Source: Acidobacteriota bacterium
GTDB taxonomy: Bacteria > Acidobacteriota > Terriglobia > 2-12-FULL-54-10
DNA length: 64,000 nucleotides
NCBI GenBank assembly: GCA_016191085.1
Contig: JACPPJ010000032.1
Location: forward strand, 16,852-80,851
Direction of reading: 5' to 3'
Shown here: positions 45,438 to 55,007 of the stretch, in pieces
How positions within the stretch are numbered: the stretch's first letter is position 1
Layout: each line of letters begins with the position of its first letter
The notes under the pieces: model-generated
Told to the model about the DNA's origin: nothing
The model's database searches: none
Seen by the model: only the letters and a program-made list of their open reading frames with translations
Program-made: the position numbers and the translations under genes

Positions 45438-47045
45438 TTAGGTGGTTCTCCTGCCCAACGCCGATTGCAGCTCCCTCCATGACACCATGCCGGAGAGAGT
45501 TCCGAAGCCCAGAAACATCGCGAGGAATGCGAGGCTCACCGCTGCGACCTGAATTAACGATCCCGCGATGCTCTGCCACGTGATGGCCGCTTCAATCTCT
45601 CGTTGAACGAGGAGTCCCGCCACGGCGGCCACGGCGGCACAGAGCAGCGTCTTCAACAGCAGCGAGGCAAGGTTTGTTAGACGCATTTGTAAGCGGCGAT
45701 AAAGAACGACACAGAGCACCGCCGTATATGCGAATACGCCAAGAGAACTTGCGGCCGCGAGACCTGCGAATTCAAAGTGCTTCCCAAGCTGCCAATACAA
45801 GGGAAGCGATGCAAGCGCTATGCCCGTACCGATCAGCGTCGGCGTGAGCGTGTCCCCGAGAGCGTAAAACCCGCGGCCCACGATGCTTTGTATTCCCCAC
45901 GCAATTGCGCCCGCCAGAAAAATAATCAGTGCTATGGCGGTCTGCTCCATGTCATGCAGCGTGAGCCGGGTGTGTGAAAAGAGTATGTAGACGATCTGAC
46001 GGCTGAGGATCGCCATCAGTATGGAAACGGGAGTCATCGCCAGGATGACGTGAAGCAGCGCGTCTTCGATTCCCGTGTTCAGTTCCTCCCACTTCTTCTC
46101 AGCAGCCGACTTTGCGAGAAGCGGAAACGACGCTACGCCCGCCGCCTGCCCGAAAATTGCCACGACCACCCGCATCAGAACTTTGCCGTAATTGAGCCAC
46201 GTGATCGAAGCAGGAATCAGAAACGACCCGAACCAACGGATCGCCCAGTCATCTATGAAAATGAGTGAAAAGCCCACCATAATGGGCACAGAGAGGCGCA
46301 AGAAACGACGAAATCCTGGATGCTTTAGATCAATTACAAAACGGAAACGCGCGTCCAGGCGGGACGCTCCGTACACCTGAATTAAAAAGTTTCCTAAGAA
46401 CGATCCGGCCAGCACGCCCCATGAAAACGCCTCGATACCCAAACGCTTGGCGAACAGTACGCCGAACGCGATGATCATGCCGTTGTAAATCAAGGGCGCG
46501 AGTGATGGAATCACGAATCGTTGGCGGGCATACTGCACCGCGCTTAAAACTCCTCCAAGCACGAAGAACGCCTGCGCAGGCAGCATGATCCGAGTGAGCC
46601 TGGTTACAAGCGCATGCTGCTCAGGCTGAAATCCGGGAGCGATCCAGTGCGTGAGCGGCGAGGCGAATATCTCCGCGACAATCACAAATACCAACAGCAG
46701 GACACTGAGGACGCTAAGGACAATGGAGAAGACGCACCACGCTTCGTCCTCGCGGTTGGCGGCATGATACTCGAGAAACACAGGCAGAAACGTAATGCTG
46801 AGCGAGCCGCCGGCGAGCAGATAATTCAACACGTCGGGAATCGTGAACGCCGCGTAGTACGCGTCAGTGAGAGCGTTCGAGCCCACCTGGTGGGCAATGG
46901 CCCACTCGCGGAAGAAGCCGAGCACGCGGCTGAGCAGCACGCTCACCGCCACAATCCCGGCGGATTTCAGGAACACGCGCCGGCTGGAAAGCGCAGACGT
47001 GGACTCGGCCGCAGGTGGTTTCTTGGATGTGCCGCTGGTTAACAA
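45438..47045 (-). CDS. murJ: Lipid II flippase MurJ (MviN)
   Basis: MOP-family transporter that flips lipid II for peptidoglycan synthesis. Fourteen or so hydrophobic segments in 535 residues. Family motifs: VSVLLSRVLGFFREWAIAHQVG, DAYYAAFTIPDVLNYLLAGG, SITFLPVF, RIMLPAQAFFVLGGVLSA, GIQSIVGRGFYALGDT. The N-terminal 30 residues are Ser/Pro/Lys rich and cytoplasmic. Divergent from the cysteine desulfurase gene. Confidence 0.95.
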   Translation of the reverse strand: MLTSGTSKKPPAAESTSALSSRRVFLKSAGIVAVSVLLSRVLGFFREWAIAHQVGSNALTDAYYAAFTIPDVLNYLLAGGSLSITFLPVFLEYHAANREDEAWCVFSIVLSVLSVLLLVFVIVAEIFASPLTHWIAPGFQPEQHALVTRLTRIMLPAQAFFVLGGVLSAVQYARQRFVIPSLAPLIYNGMIIAFGVLFAKRLGIEAFSWGVLAGSFLGNFLIQVYGASRLDARFRFVIDLKHPGFRRFLRLSVPIMVGFSLIFIDDWAIRWFGSFLIPASITWLNYGKVLMRVVVAIFGQAAGVASFPLLAKSAAEKKWEELNTGIEDALLHVILAMTPVSILMAILSRQIVYILFSHTRLTLHDMEQTAIALIIFLAGAIAWGIQSIVGRGFYALGDTLTPTLIGTGIALASLPLYWQLGKHFEFAGLAAASSLGVFAYTAVLCVVLYRRLQMRLTNLASLLLKTLLCAAVAAVAGLLVQREIEAAITWQSIAGSLIQVAAVSLAFLAMFLGFGTLSGMVSWRELQSALGRRTT

Positions 47046-47100
47046 CTGCTGTGCTGCCGTCCCTTCTCAAACGCTGTGATCTCTGCCGGGCTCACTGGAA

Positions 47101-47109
47101 TGCTATAAT
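47101..47109 (+). promoter_or_regulatory. Extended -10 promoter (TGCTATAAT) of the nifS-mnmA unit
   Basis: TGn precedes a perfect TATAAT box, 64 bases before the ATG at 47173; extended -10 promoters need no good -35, and none is seen. Confidence 0.6.
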
Positions 47110-47172
47110 TCAACGAGGATGAGGAACGCATCGCGTCGCCTTATTGTAACCGCCAGAGTTTGTTGATTCCAG

Positions 47173-48384
47173 GTGAAGCGCATGAACTTGTACTTTGATC
47201 ACAACGCGACAACTCCCTTGGCGCCCGAGGTGCTCGAGGCCATGCTGCCGTATCTGCGGGAGGAGTACGGCAATGCCTCCAGTATCCACCGCTATGGGCA
47301 GCGTACCCGCGCCGCCGTGGAACGCGCGCGTGGGCAAGTCGCGGCGCTTATCGGCGCGGAACCGTCGGAGATCGTGTTCACTTACGGCGGAACGGAGTCG
47401 GACAACCTGGCCGTACTTGGTGCGGTGCGAGCAAGTTTATTGCCGCGCAACCACTTGATCACGTCGGCGTTCGAGCACCCCGCCGTGCTGTACTCGTGCA
47501 AAGCGCTGGAAAACGAGGGAGTCGCGGTCACGTATTTGCGGCCCAACGGTAACGGTTTCATACGGCCGGACGACGTTCGCGGTGCGCTGCGGCCGGAAAC
47601 GGTGCTGATCACCATAATGCACGCGAATAACGAAATCGGTACGGTGCAACCGATCGAGGAGATTGCTGCGATAGCCAAACATGCCGGCGTGCTCATGCAC
47701 ACTGACGCAGTCCAGAGTACGGGGAAAATTCCTGTGGATGTGAAGGCGCTCGGCGTCGATCTCCTCTCGCTCAGCGCCCACAAGTTTTATGGTCCCAAAG
47801 GGATCGGTGCGCTGTACATCCGCAAAGGTTTAAAGCTTGCACCGGTGCTCTTCGGCGGCCATGGCCAGCACGATCTTCGTCCTGGTACGGAGAACGTGGC
47901 GGGCATTGTGGGTCTCGGCGCGGCCGCGCAGCTCGCCACGGAGCTAAACCACAGCGAAGCCAAGCGTCTTGGCGAACTGCGCGACTACCTGGAAGACGAG
48001 ATTCTGCGCACCATTGATGCCGCTGGCGTGAACGGCATCAGGGCCGGGATGCGAGACGGCCGCTTCTTGCGCGTCCCCAACACCACGAACATCCATTTCG
48101 ATTACGTCGAGGGAGAGTCGCTGGTGATTTCGCTCGACCTGCACGGACTTGCCATATCCACCGGCTCGGCTTGTTCGTCAGGGTCGGTCGAGCCGTCGCA
48201 TGTTTTGACTGCCATAGGCGTACCAGCGCAGCGCGCACGGGGAAGTCTTCGCTTCAGCCTCGGAAGGCAGAATACGAAGGAGCAGATAGACGAGTTGCTC
48301 CAGGCCTTGCGCCAAGTAGTGGCACGCCTGCGCGCACTTTCTCCCGAGACACCCGAGGTACAGGCGGAAACCGCCAAGCAGTAG
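47173..48384 (+). CDS. NifS/IscS-like cysteine desulfurase
   Basis: PLP enzyme that removes sulfur from cysteine and passes it as a persulfide. Seen: [19 protein letters not shown]102 in [26 protein letters not shown], the PLP lysine K204 in [10 protein letters not shown] and the catalytic C334 in [10 protein letters not shown]. 403 residues. The next gene on the same strand is mnmA, so the likely role is sulfur supply to tRNA 2-thiouridine, as with B. subtilis YrvO-MnmA; general Fe-S assembly is also possible, as no isc/suf genes are nearby. Confidence 0.93.
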   Translation: MKRMNLYFDHNATTPLAPEVLEAMLPYLREEYGNASSIHRYGQRTRAAVERARGQVAALIGAEPSEIVFTYGGTESDNLAVLGAVRASLLPRNHLITSAFEHPAVLYSCKALENEGVAVTYLRPNGNGFIRPDDVRGALRPETVLITIMHANNEIGTVQPIEEIAAIAKHAGVLMHTDAVQSTGKIPVDVKALGVDLLSLSAHKFYGPKGIGALYIRKGLKLAPVLFGGHGQHDLRPGTENVAGIVGLGAAAQLATELNHSEAKRLGELRDYLEDEILRTIDAAGVNGIRAGMRDGRFLRVPNTTNIHFDYVEGESLVISLDLHGLAISTGSACSSGSVEPSHVLTAIGVPAQRARGSLRFSLGRQNTKEQIDELLQALRQVVARLRALSPETPEVQAETAKQ

Positions 48385-48408
48385 CGTCGGCATCTTGCCG
48401 GCCCATAG

Positions 48409-48431
48409 AGCCCCGCTACGCGGGGGCTTTT
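48409..48431 (+). terminator. Terminator-like hairpin just before mnmA
   Basis: AGCCCCGC (48409-48416) pairs with GCGGGGGCT (48420-48428, one bulged G), followed by TTT. It ends four bases before the mnmA ATG, so it could act as an attenuator or hide the ribosome site. Confidence 0.5.
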
Positions 48432-48434
48432 ACT

Positions 48435-49601
48435 ATGCTCGCAGAAACGGAAACTCCAACCCGCGCACTTGCCGCCACCGCCACCGGCAAGACTGTCGTC
48501 GTCGCGATGAGCGGAGGTGTGGACAGTTCCACGGTCGCCGCGATTCTTTCTTCCGGCAACTGCCGCGTCATCGGGCTAACCATGCAGTTGTGGGACCAGC
48601 GGCGTCTCGCCTCGTCTGACCCGACGGCTCCGACGGCAGTTCAGGGCCGCTGCTGCTCGTTGAATGACGTATACGATGCCCGTCGTGTCGCCGAGCGCTT
48701 GAATGTCCCTTTTTACGTGGTGAACTTCGAGCGCAACTTCGAAGAGACCGTCATCAAGCCTTTCGTGAACGAATACCTGGAGGGCCGCACGCCCATTCCC
48801 TGCACGCTCTGCAACAATCACGTCAAGTTCGACCAATTGCTCGTGACAGCGCGGCAGATCGGCGCCGACCTCATCGCGACCGGGCACTACGCTCGCGTGG
48901 AGTTCGATTCCGAGCGTGGCCGCTACCTGCTGCGCAGAGCGGTGGATGAATCCAAGGACCAGTCGTATTTTCTGTTTGGGCTCACGCAGGAGCAGTTGAG
49001 CCGCACGTTGTTTCCATTGGGTTCATTGCCGAAGCAGAAGGTGCGAGAGGTCGCCGGCAGCTACAAGCTGCCCGTGGCGGACAAGCCCGACAGCCAAGAG
49101 ATTTGTTTCGTGCCAGGAGGCGACTACACGCGCTTTCTGGACGCCTACCGGCGCGAGCAGGATCAGCCAATCCCCGATTCCGCAGGGGAAGTTGTGACGC
49201 AGGATGGCGCGGTGCTGGCCCGGCATAGCGGCCTGCATCACTTTACCGTTGGTCAGCGCAAGGGATTGGGCGTCGCCACGGGCACACCGTTGTACGTCAT
49301 CTCCATGGATACGGCTAGCCGTCGAGTCGTCGTAGGCTTGGATAGCGAGCTGTATTCCCGCAGTTGCACCGTACGCGATGTGAATTGGATTGCGATGCCT
49401 TCGCTCGAAGGCGAATTGAGAGTAGAGGCCAAGATTCGCCACAAGCACGTGCCCGCTCCTGCGACCGTCTCCGCGGAAGGCAACGAAGTACGAGTACGGT
49501 TTGACGAGCCGCAGCGGGCCGTTACTCCCGGTCAGGCGGCGGTGTTTTACCAGGACGACCTGGTGGTCGGCGGCGGCTGGATTGACCGCGTGGAGCGCTG
49601 A
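48435..49601 (+). CDS. mnmA: tRNA-specific 2-thiouridylase
   Basis: Thiolates U34 of tRNA(Lys/Glu/Gln). PP-loop SGGVDSS at residues 26-32, C126 in [11 protein letters not shown], the second catalytic Cys in [18 protein letters not shown] and the C-terminal [12 protein letters not shown] barrel are all present. The ATG at 48435 follows a 12-residue Thr/Ala-rich lead; the open frame reaches back to 48171 but overlaps nifS. Length 388, normal. Sulfur would come from the desulfurase encoded upstream. No good ribosome site, because the hairpin at 48409-48431 occupies its position. Confidence 0.95.
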   Translation: MLAETETPTRALAATATGKTVVVAMSGGVDSSTVAAILSSGNCRVIGLTMQLWDQRRLASSDPTAPTAVQGRCCSLNDVYDARRVAERLNVPFYVVNFERNFEETVIKPFVNEYLEGRTPIPCTLCNNHVKFDQLLVTARQIGADLIATGHYARVEFDSERGRYLLRRAVDESKDQSYFLFGLTQEQLSRTLFPLGSLPKQKVREVAGSYKLPVADKPDSQEICFVPGGDYTRFLDAYRREQDQPIPDSAGEVVTQDGAVLARHSGLHHFTVGQRKGLGVATGTPLYVISMDTASRRVVVGLDSELYSRSCTVRDVNWIAMPSLEGELRVEAKIRHKHVPAPATVSAEGNEVRVRFDEPQRAVTPGQAAVFYQDDLVVGGGWIDRVER

Positions 49602-49658
49602 TTACGCTTGTGGGGTTCGGGCGCGAGTTGCAGCATCATGTGATCCATATCTACGTAC

Positions 49659-49760
49659 TTACTTCCCAGCTTCAGCGAACGCGGCGGGAACCTGCTCCAG
49701 AGCTTCCAATCGCAATTCCCAGAACGCCTCTACATCGCTCGGTCTGAGTTTTCGGCCTCT
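49659..49760 (-). pseudogene. Remnant of a GNAT acetyltransferase N-terminus
   Basis: A minus-strand frame overlapping the 3' end of the GNAT gene reads RKLRPSDVEAFWELRLEALE then QVPAAFAEAGK and stops at 49659. This is a typical GNAT first strand and helix, but no start codon and no acetyl-CoA-binding part follow. It is probably the leftover of a second acetyltransferase gene. Confidence 0.45.
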
Positions 49761-50521
49761 GACCAGCGGCCAATCAGATAGGATCGCGTTTCATTTTCAA
49801 ATCCAACCGCGCTGAGACCTTCGGCAAATGCAGCTTGACATTCGCTGCGCAGCTTCAGTTGGATTTCCGGCATGCTCATCCCGGATGCTGGAACGCTGAT
49901 CTTCTTTGCGACTGGAACCTCAGGAGGAGTTTTTCCAGCGGCGGCGGCAGTCGCTCGCGGTGAATCGAGCCACCATTCGGCGACGAGTCTGTCCGTTGGC
50001 AAGCCACGGTGCAGAGGGCTGGAGCTGATGCCGTACTGATTGACGACGTACCGCCGTACGATGGCGCCGAGGCGGTTCAGATTAAAATAAGCGTTGCCGA
50101 TCTCCAGCGGATCGAATGTCCACTCGATAAGTCGTATGCCCCGCTCCAGGGCCTTGCGCCGCTGCTCCAGTTTCAAGCGGCGGCCGAGACCCTGGCCTCG
50201 AAACCCGCTCAGCACCGCCGCCATGTGAGAGTGCAGGTAGACGAGCGAGCCGTGCAGGGCGGGAACCGCCAGTGTGAATCCCACCATTTTGCCGGAGCCG
50301 TCAAACGCGCCAAGGACCTGCCCCTCGATCTTGCGCGCGACCACAAAGAAGCGCACCGGGATGAGGTCCTGATCTTCAAACGCCCAGACGGTGCGCTGCA
50401 CAGCCACGCACTGGCGGAAATCTTCGAGCGAGGTGCAGTCGCGGATGATGATCTCGGGTTCAGAGGCCAATTTCTTGTTCGATTTCTTTAGAGCGGTTCC
50501 AGAGCGAGTCCATCTCCTCAA
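49730..50521 (-). CDS. GNAT-fold N-acetyltransferase (COG3375-like)
   Basis: Predicted acetyltransferase, substrate unknown. IRDCTSLEDFRQCVAVQRTVW, the central LHSHMAAVLSGFRGQGLGRRLK (acetyl-CoA loop RGQGLG) and LIEWTFDPLEIGNAYFNLNRLGA resemble COG3375. The C-terminal 60 residues after a Pro/Ala linker are less conserved. The frame begins at 50521 inside the mazG 3' end; a TTG at 50470 would give MASEPEIIIRD and overlap mazG by only 11 bases, and is at least as likely. Last gene of the hydrolase-mazG-GNAT unit. Confidence 0.8.
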   Translation of the reverse strand: MRRWTRSGTALKKSNKKLASEPEIIIRDCTSLEDFRQCVAVQRTVWAFEDQDLIPVRFFVVARKIEGQVLGAFDGSGKMVGFTLAVPALHGSLVYLHSHMAAVLSGFRGQGLGRRLKLEQRRKALERGIRLIEWTFDPLEIGNAYFNLNRLGAIVRRYVVNQYGISSSPLHRGLPTDRLVAEWWLDSPRATAAAAGKTPPEVPVAKKISVPASGMSMPEIQLKLRSECQAAFAEGLSAVGFENETRSYLIGRWSEAENSDRAM

Positions 50522-51323
50522 GCGAGGCCTCGCGTGGCGACTTGCCGATTTTCCTCAACTCTTGCTCGATCCATTCAAAGCGGCGGCGGAACTTCTGGTT
50601 GGTTTTTCGCAGCGCGCTTTCAGGATCAACTTTCAGAAAGCGCGCGACGTTCACGGCGGTGAAGAGCAAGTCGCCCGCTTCGTCTTCCACTTTGGCATGA
50701 GCATCGGCGCTGGCATGCTTGTCGTCGGGAGAGAGGATATTGCCGGTCATCGCCTCGGTTTCGAGTTCGGCTGCCTCCTCTCGCAATTTCTCAAGCACAT
50801 CCTCGAGTTTTTTCCAATCAAAGCCGACGTGCGCCGCGCGAGAGGTGAGTTGATACGCCTGCATCAGCGCCGGAACACTGGATGAAACACCAGCAAGTAC
50901 GGATTTGGGTGGCTCGAACGTCTTGCCTTGCTCAGATTGATTCTGCCGCTTCTCTTCAGCTTTCAGCACCTCCCAGTTGCGCAGCACGTCCGCGGCGGTG
51001 TCCGCCTTGGATTCACCAAACACGTGCGGGTGGCGCCGGACCATCTTGGTGTAGATCCGCTCGATGACATCCTCAATGGTGAAGTGGCCGTCTTCAGCGG
51101 CCATCTGTGCGAAGAACACCACCTGCAACAGCAGATCGCCGAGTTCGTTGGCGAGTTCTTCCCAGTCGCGGCGGCTGATGGCGTCCACGACCTCGTAAGT
51201 TTCTTCCAACAGGAAGGGCTTGATGGTGTCGTAATTCTGTTCCCGGTCCCATGGACAGCCGCCCGGCCCGCGCAGGCGCGCCATCAATTCGACCAGCTTA
51301 GGGAACTGTGATGAGTTTGGCAT
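50460..51323 (-). CDS. mazG: Nucleoside triphosphate pyrophosphohydrolase MazG
   Basis: House-cleaning enzyme that hydrolyses nucleoside triphosphates. Duplicated all-alpha NTP-PPase domains: the first has LRGPGGCPWDREQNYDTIKP, LLEETYEVVDAI, ELANELGDLLLQVVFFAQMA; the second KVEDEAGDLLFTAVNVARFL. EExxE and ExxD metal-binding patterns are present in both. 287 residues, close to E. coli MazG. It starts three bases after the hydrolase gene. Confidence 0.95.
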   Translation of the reverse strand: MPNSSQFPKLVELMARLRGPGGCPWDREQNYDTIKPFLLEETYEVVDAISRRDWEELANELGDLLLQVVFFAQMAAEDGHFTIEDVIERIYTKMVRRHPHVFGESKADTAADVLRNWEVLKAEEKRQNQSEQGKTFEPPKSVLAGVSSSVPALMQAYQLTSRAAHVGFDWKKLEDVLEKLREEAAELETEAMTGNILSPDDKHASADAHAKVEDEAGDLLFTAVNVARFLKVDPESALRKTNQKFRRRFEWIEQELRKIGKSPREASLEEMDSLWNRSKEIEQEIGL

Positions 51324-51326
51324 GAG

Positions 51327-52076
51327 CTAAACTGTCGCGCCCGCCGGCACGGCCGCTGCGAGGAACGCCTCGAAGCAGCGGTTGAACGCCTCCTCCTGTT
51401 CGACTTGGGGATAATGCCCGCTGGGCGTGAGGACCTCCAAGCGCGCGCCCTGGATGGCGTTGGCGAGGAACTCAGCGAATTTCTGTGGCGCCATGCGATC
51501 GTCGCTTCCGCCCACCACCAGCGTGGGTACCTTGATCTCGGCCAACCGGCTCATCACGTCGAAATTGTTGTTGGCCTGGAAATCGCCGTAGGTGGCTTGC
51601 GCGCTGGCGTTGCCGGTCTTCTCTTCTAACCAATGCACGATCGCGGGCGGCATCGAGGGATGCACCATCTGCTCTACCGGTATGACATGCGTTGCGCCGG
51701 GTTTGGTGTTGCCGTATTTGGCGGCGCTCTCCCGCGCCTGCTCCAGAAACTCCGGCCGCATCTTCATGCGCGCTCCGGTGGCGACCAGCACTAGGCCCTG
51801 CACGCGGTCAGGATGATTGAGCGCCAGCGTCAACGCCACCGCGCCTCCCATGGAGTGCCCGGCAACTACGGCCTTTTTCATGCCGTGCTGGTCCATCAGA
51901 CGGCACACTTCGGCGGCGTTCTGTTGGTGGCTGTCGAATCCAATCTCGGCCAGCCGCGCCCCGTGCCCAGGCAGATCGATGGCCAGTACCTGATGCTGCT
52001 TCGAGAACGCGGCAGTTTGCCGCTCCCACACAGCCGAGCTGTCACCAGCGCCATGGATGAATACAATCGCAGCCAT
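51327..52076 (-). CDS. Alpha/beta hydrolase
   Basis: 249-residue alpha/beta hydrolase, substrate unknown. FIHGAGDSSAVW is the oxyanion-hole region, nucleophile S75 in AGHSMGG, acid in VGGSDDRMAP and His in SGHYPQVEQ. No signal peptide, so cytoplasmic. First gene of a compact minus-strand unit with mazG and GNAT. Confidence 0.9.
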   Translation of the reverse strand: MAAIVFIHGAGDSSAVWERQTAAFSKQHQVLAIDLPGHGARLAEIGFDSHQQNAAEVCRLMDQHGMKKAVVAGHSMGGAVALTLALNHPDRVQGLVLVATGARMKMRPEFLEQARESAAKYGNTKPGATHVIPVEQMVHPSMPPAIVHWLEEKTGNASAQATYGDFQANNNFDVMSRLAEIKVPTLVVGGSDDRMAPQKFAEFLANAIQGARLEVLTPSGHYPQVEQEEAFNRCFEAFLAAAVPAGATV

Positions 52077-52146
52077 TTAGCCTCCAAGTCCGAAAGCCTA
52101 AAACCCGAACCCCGGTTCAGCGAGGCGAGCGCGCGGCTCTGAAAAG

Positions 52147-52252
52147 CAGATCCTTCCTCCCGTTGGTCGTCAGGATGACATCAGACATGATGATTAGCAT
52201 CCGCAAACGATGGGTGTCATCCCGATCCCGGCTTGTCGGGGAGAGGGATCTG
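52147..52252. repeat. Inverted-repeat element family D (CAGATCC...GGATGACA type)
   Basis: CAGATCC (52147-52153) and GGATGACA (52173-52180) are mirrored by TGTCATCC (52215-52222) and GGATCTG (52246-52252), forming an imperfect 106-bp hairpin. From memory this resembles a repeat common in acidobacterial genomes. Only one copy is in the window. Confidence 0.6.
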
Positions 52253-52307
52253 TTCTTGTTCTCTCCCTCACGCGCTACCTAAACACCCAAGGCCTGACAC
52301 CCGTCTC

Positions 52308-53957
52308 TTACAGCTTTCCCTCCGCCTTCAGCTTCGCTGCAATCTGGTCGCGGAGGTCTTTCTTGGAGATTTTGCCAACGCTGGTGAGGGGAAACTGCGG
52401 CACGACCTCCAGCCGTTCCGGCAGTTTGAATTTTGCGATCTTCTTGTCGATCAGGAACCGCGTCAGCTCGTCCAGCGTGAGCGTTCGCTCCGGCCTGGGA
52501 ATGACGAAAGCGCAACTGCGCTCGCCCATGACGGGATCGGGCATGGCCACGACGGCGGCCATGTGTACGCTATCGTGAGACAGAACCAGGTTCTCAATCT
52601 CCTCCGCGCTGATTTTTTCACCGCCGCGGTTGATCATGTCTTTTCGGCGGCCCTCAACCACCAGGTTGCCGTTGGAATCCTGCCGCACCATATCGCCGGT
52701 GCGGTAAAAGCCGTCAGGCGTGAATGCCACGCGATTGTGTTCCTCAGCCTTGTAGTAGCCGCGAACGGTATATGGACCGCGCGTCAGCAATTCCCCGACT
52801 TCACCTCTTGCGACTTCCTGCCCGTCATCGCCCACAATTCTTATTTCGTCGGCCGGAGAAATGGGCCTGCCCTGCGTATGGAGAATCACGTCGCGGGGGT
52901 CGTCCGGCCGGGTCATGTTGATGAGGCCCTCGGCCATTCCGAAGACTTGGACGGGCGTGGCGAAGGGCCACGTGGACCAGACACGGTCCGCCAATTCCGG
53001 CTGCATCTTCTGCCCGCCGACGCAGATCAATCGCAGCGAACTCAGGTCGTACTTGCCTAGGTGAGGCGAGTTGAGAAGGCTGATGAGCAAGGCCGGGCTT
53101 GCCGCAAGAGCCGTTCCTTTGTGCCGCTGGACGGCCTGAAAAACTGTTTCCGGATCCGGGGACGGGCACATGGCCAGGGTGCCGCCGACCATCGCTGTCC
53201 CGATCATTCCTGGAGCACTCAGAGGAAAATTGTGGGCTGCCGGAATGACGACCATGAACACGGTGTCAGGCCCCCAGTCCAGCACCCGAACACATTGTTT
53301 GGCGTTGTAAAGATAGTCAGCGGCCGTTCTGGGAATCAGCTTGGGGATGCCGGTGGTGCCTCCTGACAGCAGGAAGAGGGCGACATCGAAGGGATCGGTA
53401 CGATAATAAGCAAGAACCTGAGGGTCGCGCGCGGGCCGCTCGATACAGGGCGCCAGGTAGGAAACGCCCGTATCATGGCCGTCGCCGGCGGCGATCAAAC
53501 AACGCAGGCTGGGAACGGCGGCCTGGATCTCGCGCGCCATCGCCAAATAGTCGAAACCTCGATATGAGGGTGCGAAGACATAGCCCTTGGCGCCGGTGAG
53601 CTGCGCAAAGTAAGTCAATTCGGTCTGACGGTGTGGCGGCAGGCACATGATGGGAATCACGCCGACTCTGCGCAGCGCGTAAAACATCACCACGAATTCC
53701 CAGGTGTTGGGCAGTTGCAGCAGTACGATGTCACGGGGCTGCATACCGCACTCCAACAGGTGAACGGCCACGCGCTCGGAGAGCTGGACGATTTCACCGT
53801 AGGAAAGCTTCTTTTCGCCATCCGCTACGAAGGTGCGATCCGGATAGCGCGCTGCGGCCTCGCGGAGAGGGTCCCACAGAACTTTCGGTTCCCAAATACC
53901 CTCCTGAATGTAGCGCCGGGCAAAATCCTCCGGCCAGGAGGTGCAACCATCTAGCAT
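52308..53957 (-). CDS. Acyl/aryl-adenylating enzyme (DhbE/EntE-like AMP ligase)
   Basis: ANL-superfamily enzyme, 549 residues, closest by eye to 2,3-dihydroxybenzoate-AMP ligases: the N-terminus WPEDFARRYIQEGIWEPKVL, the ATP loop LLSGGTTGIPKLIPRT, PAAHNFPLSAPG, VFGMAEGLINMTRPDD, the hinge YRTGDMVRQDSNGNLVVEGR, RKDMINRGGEKISAEEIE and the C-terminal Lys in SVGKISKKDLRDQ. DhbE loads an aryl acid on a carrier protein, but no carrier protein or isochorismate gene is nearby. The next gene encodes a PaaA-like di-iron protein, so activation of an aromatic acid to its CoA thioester before oxidation is plausible (inference). A family B repeat separates the two genes. Confidence 0.88.
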   Translation of the reverse strand: MLDGCTSWPEDFARRYIQEGIWEPKVLWDPLREAAARYPDRTFVADGEKKLSYGEIVQLSERVAVHLLECGMQPRDIVLLQLPNTWEFVVMFYALRRVGVIPIMCLPPHRQTELTYFAQLTGAKGYVFAPSYRGFDYLAMAREIQAAVPSLRCLIAAGDGHDTGVSYLAPCIERPARDPQVLAYYRTDPFDVALFLLSGGTTGIPKLIPRTAADYLYNAKQCVRVLDWGPDTVFMVVIPAAHNFPLSAPGMIGTAMVGGTLAMCPSPDPETVFQAVQRHKGTALAASPALLISLLNSPHLGKYDLSSLRLICVGGQKMQPELADRVWSTWPFATPVQVFGMAEGLINMTRPDDPRDVILHTQGRPISPADEIRIVGDDGQEVARGEVGELLTRGPYTVRGYYKAEEHNRVAFTPDGFYRTGDMVRQDSNGNLVVEGRRKDMINRGGEKISAEEIENLVLSHDSVHMAAVVAMPDPVMGERSCAFVIPRPERTLTLDELTRFLIDKKIAKFKLPERLEVVPQFPLTSVGKISKKDLRDQIAAKLKAEGKL

Positions 53958-53978
53958 TCCGAGGTCCTCAAGAGGAAT

Positions 53979-54061
53979 TCACCACAGAGATCACAGAGAA
54001 CACAGAGGAAATGAATTCAACCAATTCTGCTCCTCTGTGGGTTCTGTGATCTCTGTGGTGA
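53979..54061. repeat. Inverted-repeat element family B, copy 2
   Basis: Perfect 19-bp arms TCACCACAGAGATCACAGA (53979-53997) and complement (54043-54061), extended by ACACAGAGGA/TCCTCTGTG with small mismatches. Lies between the ligase and PaaA-like genes. Confidence 0.85.
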
Positions 54062-54067
54062 GCTGCG

Positions 54068-54799
54068 TTATAGAAAGCGCCGGTTGGCTTTTTCATCAGG
54101 AATGGTCAGCCCCAGGGCCCGCAGCTTCTGGTCAACGTACTTCTTGTATTCCTGGCGCATCTCCTCGTTTCCCTTCTGCTTCAGGCCCCAATAGATGTAA
54201 CGCGGCGTTCTCTTTGAGGTCGAGGTGCCGAAGGTGTCCAGGGCGGCCGGATACCAAGTATACAGCTTCTCCTGCACTTCCGCTTTGCCCTCGGGCGTCT
54301 TGCAGGTTTCCTGTAGGAAGCGGTAGCCCATATTGGAGTGGCCGTATTCGTCTTTTTCAATGGTGGGCGCCATGCGCGCCAGCGGCAGGTAACTGGAACT
54401 GCGCCATTCTCCGGCGTGAAACGCGCCGTTCAAATCGAGAAACAGGTTGAAAAGATTTTGATCGGTCCAGGAGTCGCGCGGGATGTGGAACGCGTAATGC
54501 TGAAAGGGCGTGTCTTTGAAGACCAGGCTCTTGTCCACCTCCATGACCAGGCGGTGGAACATGATGCAGTGCTTCATCTCCTCGGCGACATAGTTGGCCA
54601 TGGTGAGCTTGGCGTCGTCATTGGGCGCGTATTTGCCAGCGTTGTCGAGGACGCTTTCAAAGAAAACCATGAAACTGCGATTGCCGGTTCGCTCGCCTTC
54701 ATGGGTTAGCATGCGGACCAGCAGATCGCGGTATTCGTCGGGCAGCGGATCGCCGATATCGAAGGTGCGGCCGCAAGTTTCCATCGTAGTTGAAGACAT
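54068..54799 (-). CDS. PaaA/PaaC-like ferritin-fold di-iron protein
   Basis: 243-residue protein of the phenylacetyl-CoA epoxidase catalytic family (PaaA_PaaC). A complete set of carboxylate/His ligands is visible: E48 (FMVFFES), E74 and H77 (AEEMKH), E131 (FHAGEW), E151 and H154 (KDEYGH). The C-terminal part is rich in K/E/R. Phenylacetate degradation normally uses PaaABCDE together; no paaB-E is in the window, so a stand-alone oxygenase or a member of a different oxidation pathway is likely. Neighbouring AMP ligase and CoA thioesterase suggest a CoA-thioester substrate (inference). ATG 54799. Confidence 0.8.
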   Translation of the reverse strand: MSSTTMETCGRTFDIGDPLPDEYRDLLVRMLTHEGERTGNRSFMVFFESVLDNAGKYAPNDDAKLTMANYVAEEMKHCIMFHRLVMEVDKSLVFKDTPFQHYAFHIPRDSWTDQNLFNLFLDLNGAFHAGEWRSSSYLPLARMAPTIEKDEYGHSNMGYRFLQETCKTPEGKAEVQEKLYTWYPAALDTFGTSTSKRTPRYIYWGLKQKGNEEMRQEYKKYVDQKLRALGLTIPDEKANRRFL

Positions 54800-54926
54800 G
54801 CTTACACCCCTATTTAGTTGAATGCCGCCACGAATAGGTATTTTCTGCCGGTGTTATGCCTCTGTCAATATTGAGGCCGCTCTTGCGCTAATCATATGAG
54901 CGTGACAACATCAGCTTTCATAGATG

Positions 54927-54988
54927 AGCTATCAGCTTTCAGCATCCAGCCACCGGCGCTGAAAGCTGATTGCTGTGCGCTGATAGCT
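54927..54988. repeat. Short inverted repeat family E (GCTATCAGCTTTCAGC type)
   Basis: ATCAGCTTTCAGC (54931-54943) pairs with GCTGAAAGCTGAT (54958-54970), and AGCTATCAGC (54927-54936) with GCTGATAGCT (54979-54988). It lies between two divergent genes. Confidence 0.65.
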
Positions 54989-55007
54989 AACCCAGGGAGA
55001 ACGCAAG

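Noticed and set aside
52233..53060. Plus-strand reading frame of 275 codons
   Set aside because: Shadow of the AMP-ligase gene on the other strand; no motifs.
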